IMG/VR virus record: IMGVR_UViG_3300034167_000026
Location: 1-24,265 of that record
Source of the DNA: a virus
DNA length: 24,265 nt
Direction: 5' to 3' (one strand)
Part shown: positions 22,421 through 24,265 of the stretch, piece after piece
Position numbering within the stretch: the stretch's first letter is position 1
Layout of the letters: the number at the start of each line of letters is the position of its first letter
Notes under the pieces: model-generated
Databases searched by the model: none
Told to the model about the DNA's origin: nothing
Seen by the model: the letters and a program-made list of their open reading frames with translations, nothing else
Program-made: the position numbers and the translations under genes

Positions 22421-22792
22421 ATGAGAAACCCCGTCAAGAACATGCCCAGCGCCGAACAGGCGCTTTTGTTTGATCAGTGTATGGCTCACTGGCAAGAGGA
22501 ATTGTCGCTGGGTGACTGGCGCATCGAGCGTGGCTCAAAGCCAGCCAAGGGCGCAATGGCGTCTGTTGAATTTAATCAGCCAGCGCGGCTGGCGACTTAC
22601 CGAATTGGTGACTTTGGCGCTGAAAAAATTACGCCAGAGACTTTGAAAAAGACAGCGCTGCATGAGTGCCTGCATGTCTTGATGCACGACCTGATTGAAA
22701 CCGCAACCGACAGAGGCTCATCTGATGAGCAAATTGAAGCCGCCGAACATCGAGTAATCAATGTGCTTGAGCGCATTCTGACAAAGGAATGA
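22421..22792 (+). CDS. HExxH metalloprotein, 123 aa
   Basis: A small protein with a clear zincin motif, H81-E-C-L-H85 (TALHECLHVLMHDLIE), and a likely third ligand in the EAAEH helix at 107-110. A GDWRIERG segment precedes it. It may be a metallopeptidase or a zinc-binding DNA-associated protein; phage homologues of this shape are uncharacterised to my knowledge. The longer frame from 22325 would begin inside the endolysin gene, so the ATG at 22421 after AAGGGCG is preferred; ATG at 22442 is an alternative. Confidence 0.72.
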   Translation: MRNPVKNMPSAEQALLFDQCMAHWQEELSLGDWRIERGSKPAKGAMASVEFNQPARLATYRIGDFGAEKITPETLKKTALHECLHVLMHDLIETATDRGSSDEQIEAAEHRVINVLERILTKE

Positions 22793-22793
22793 C

Positions 22794-23768
22794 ATGCCTG
22801 CACCAAGAGTTACTGATGCTGAGTTTATTGAGCTTTGGAAGACGCTAGGCTCTGCCGCAAAAATAGCCAAAATACTTGACACCGACCAGTCGGGTGTTCA
22901 TCAGCGGCGAAGGGCTATTGAAAACAGGTACAAAATTCAACTGGTGGCTGCCAGTAAAAATCGAAGTGAGCGATTCACGCACTTGCAGACTGCCCATAAT
23001 CACTCGGCGCGTCATCAATTGGGCATTGAGAACGGCGTGGTCATTGTGTTCAGCGATGCGCACTTCTGGCCTGGCATCCGCACCACCGCCTTCAAGGGTC
23101 TCCTGTGGGCAATACGCGAATTCAAGCCAAAGGCGATCATCAACAATGGCGATGCGTTTGACGGCGCGTCCATTAGCCGATTCCCCCGTATTGGATGGGA
23201 TACAAAGCCCAGCATCATCCAAGAACTAAAAGCCTGCGAGGCCAGTTTGGGCGAGATTGAGGAGGACGCTGGACGGGCCAAGCTGATATGGACACTTGGC
23301 AACCATGACAGCCGGTTTGAAAACCGCCTTGCGGCCAACGCCCATGAGTTTGAGGGCGTTAAAGGGTTTTCCCTTAGAGATCACTTCCCAGCATGGCTAT
23401 CCTGCTGGGCCTGCTGGCCGACTGAGGATGTGTGCGTCAAGCACAGGTACAAGGGTGGCATTCACGCAACGCACAACAATACAGTAGGCTCTGGCAAAAG
23501 TATTGTCACCGGTCACTTGCACAGTCTAAAGGTGACGCCATATGCAGACTACAACGGCAACCGATTTGGGGTTGACACTGGCACGCTGGCAGACCCATTA
23601 GGCCCACAGTTTGTTGATTATTTGGAAGACAACCCCACCAATTGGCGCAGTGGGTTTGCCATCCTGACCTTCTTCAACGGGCAGCTACTTTGGCCGGAAC
23701 TTGTCCACGACTTCGGCAATGGGTGCGTAGAGTTTAGGGGCGAGGTTATTGACGTTTCTGAGATTTAG
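22794..23768 (+). CDS. Calcineurin-like metallophosphoesterase with N-terminal HTH-like region
   Basis: A 324-residue protein with the full metallophosphoesterase set: D88-x-H90, G119-D120-x-x-D123, G169-N-H-D172, H224 in GIHATHNN, and G240-H-L-H243. The two-metal centre should hydrolyse a phosphoester, possibly of nucleic acid or nucleotide. Residues 7-46 resemble a helix-turn-helix (sequence around SAAKIAKILDTDQSGVHQRR), which suggests DNA targeting (inference). It starts 2 bases after the zincin stop with AAAGGAA upstream. Last gene of the + strand; its end overlaps the opposing gene by 84 bases. Confidence 0.88.
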   Translation: MPAPRVTDAEFIELWKTLGSAAKIAKILDTDQSGVHQRRRAIENRYKIQLVAASKNRSERFTHLQTAHNHSARHQLGIENGVVIVFSDAHFWPGIRTTAFKGLLWAIREFKPKAIINNGDAFDGASISRFPRIGWDTKPSIIQELKACEASLGEIEEDAGRAKLIWTLGNHDSRFENRLAANAHEFEGVKGFSLRDHFPAWLSCWACWPTEDVCVKHRYKGGIHATHNNTVGSGKSIVTGHLHSLKVTPYADYNGNRFGVDTGTLADPLGPQFVDYLEDNPTNWRSGFAILTFFNGQLLWPELVHDFGNGCVEFRGEVIDVSEI

Positions 23769-23906
23769 TGCGCGATAAGCAGCTAAAGCGTCTTTAAGGT
23801 CGCGCTGTAGCTCCTCTATCCTCTCGTTCTGCTGGATCATCTTTATATTTGCTTGATAAGCGAACTCCGCTAGATTTTCGTGCGTCCAAGTTTTGAAGTT
23901 TGACAT
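23685..23906 (-). CDS. Coiled-coil small protein on - strand, 73 aa
   Basis: Starts at the ATG at 23906 with AGAAGAA just upstream; an earlier in-frame ATG at 23939 would add 11 residues. The sequence has WTHENLAEFAYQANIK then a heptad-rich helix (MIQQNERIEELQRDLKDA), followed by a Pro-containing tail. It overlaps the zinc-ribbon gene by 113 bases in another frame and the phosphoesterase by 84 bases. The heptads look genuine and the pattern recalls small uncharacterised phage proteins. Function unknown. Confidence 0.6.
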   Translation of the reverse strand: MSNFKTWTHENLAEFAYQANIKMIQQNERIEELQRDLKDALAAYRALNLRNVNNLAPKLYAPIAEVVDKFRPK

Positions 23907-24021
23907 GTTCTTCTGTGGTGAATTTATGGCCGTTCGCACACTCGCGGCGGCGTACTGTAAATGAGCCTTTGTTTCGCGTGTAAAGCACGCTACTCCACAC
24001 TCCGCATTTGGGGCAGTTCAA
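23794..24021 (-). CDS. NrdR-like zinc-ribbon protein, TTG start
   Basis: A 75-residue protein whose first 40 residues follow the zinc-ribbon pattern of the NrdR repressor: C3-x-x-C6, then TVRRREC28 and KFTTEE. The last Cys of the canonical C-x-x-C is replaced by ANGH (H32), a variant ligand. There is no ATP-cone domain, so it is not a complete NrdR. Starts at TTG within the preceding stop (TTGA), with GGAG upstream. The C-terminus, from about residue 39, is read through the overlapping coiled-coil gene. A DNA-binding or transcription role is plausible. Confidence 0.65.
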   Translation of the reverse strand: MNCPKCGVWSSVLYTRNKGSFTVRRRECANGHKFTTEEHVKLQNLDARKSSGVRLSSKYKDDPAEREDRGATARP

Positions 24022-24131
24022 GGTGATGTCTCTCCATCAGTCACGCCATTGCCGCCAGCGTTGGACGAACTTACCGCACCATGAGGAAATCCGTAAAAAG
24101 CCTCGGGTGCGGCTGCACGTTCTATTATCAT
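24018..24131 (-). CDS. 37-residue peptide on - strand
   Basis: Starts at the ATG at 24131, overlapping the upstream stop (ATGA), with AGGAG just ahead. The product is 37 residues, with MIIERAAAPEAFYGFPHG at the start and a Gly/Ser/Asn-rich end. No fold recognised. Tight overlaps with genes on both sides and a strong ribosome binding site support it as a real short gene of the - strand operon. Confidence 0.55.
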   Translation of the reverse strand: MIIERAAAPEAFYGFPHGAVSSSNAGGNGVTDGETSP

Positions 24132-24265
24132 GTGTTCTCCTGTGGCGGTGTGCATGTGTGAATCGTGGTCAGGTCAGCAGTGCGCTTGCCGCAGCGTTCA
24201 CAGAAGTTCCATTCCCGTTTAGCAAATTCTGCTGCTGCAACAAGGGCGGCAAAGGCTTCAAGCTG
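24128..24265 (-). CDS. Zinc-knuckle protein, partial at window edge
   Basis: The C-terminal 45 residues of a protein whose start lies beyond the window. It shows an Ala-rich helix (EAFAALVAAAEFAKREW), then FCERCGKR with a Cys-x-x-Cys pair, and an IHTC end, giving a C-x2-C-x10-H-x-C zinc-knuckle pattern. This tail is familiar from small phage early proteins. It is first in the visible - strand operon, with the downstream peptide coupled by ATGA overlap. Confidence 0.7.
   Translation of the reverse strand, partial: QLEAFAALVAAAEFAKREWNFCERCGKRTADLTTIHTCTPPQENT

Noticed and set aside
1-24265. tRNA genes, CRISPR arrays, insertion sequences or integration genes
   Set aside because: Almost every base is in a phage gene; I saw no cloverleaf, regularly spaced repeat, transposase or integrase signature.

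Overview
The window carries the late (virion assembly and lysis) half of a tailed bacteriophage genome, class Caudoviricetes. It most resembles short-tailed (podovirus-type) phages: there is a terminase, portal, scaffold, HK97-type coat, a neck adaptor, a nozzle-like tail protein, fibres and three consecutive internal/ejection-type proteins, but no tape measure, tail tube, sheath or baseplate genes. The gene set and style (tiny translationally coupled genes, collagen-like fibre, adaptor-nozzle-fibre order) recall uncultured aquatic phages of Gram-negative bacteria. This host guess is inference; nothing in the sequence fixes the host. No integrase, repressor, tRNA or CRISPR array is visible, so there is no sign of lysogeny within the window.

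Layout on the + strand. 1-102: a non-coding leader with a G-rich tract. 103-1690: small and large terminase. 1693-2628: a low-complexity Gln/Pro/Met-rich protein. 2671-4698: portal. 4688-6583: collagen-like fibre, overlapping portal. 6584-8306: a run of small, mostly membrane-associated genes, including a protein resembling the T4 holin T. 8303-8753: two small proteins, one a zinc ribbon. 8803-10515: scaffold and major capsid protein, followed by a strong hairpin terminator. 10562-10885: a decoration-like beta protein, followed by a second terminator with a UUCG loop. 10920-12499: eight very small genes, seven of them strongly basic, joined mostly by 4-base start/stop overlaps. 12496-15858: a small beta-rich protein, neck adaptor, nozzle-type protein and tail fibre. 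15874-16573: two small tail-associated proteins and a cupin. 16575-21442: three internal virion (ejection) proteins. 21446-22356: 3-TM holin and M15-type endolysin. 22421-23768: an HExxH metalloprotein and a calcineurin-like phosphoesterase with an N-terminal helix-turn-helix-like segment.

The last 0.6 kb is on the - strand and converges on the late operon. It holds four small genes (two zinc-knuckle/zinc-ribbon proteins, a 37-residue peptide and a coiled-coil protein), probably the end of an early or middle operon. The two arms overlap tail to tail by 84 bases.

How the genes work together: terminase packages DNA through the portal into a scaffolded coat shell; the adaptor and nozzle close the neck and form the short tail; fibres bind the host; the three Ala/Gly-rich proteins are probably ejected to carry DNA across the envelope; holins and endolysin release progeny. 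The parts I find most unusual are the array of tiny basic proteins, the presence of three different holin-like proteins at two loci, the extreme G/T third-position bias of the small terminase gene, and the hairpin, U-tract and Shine-Dalgarno units used twice around the decoration gene.
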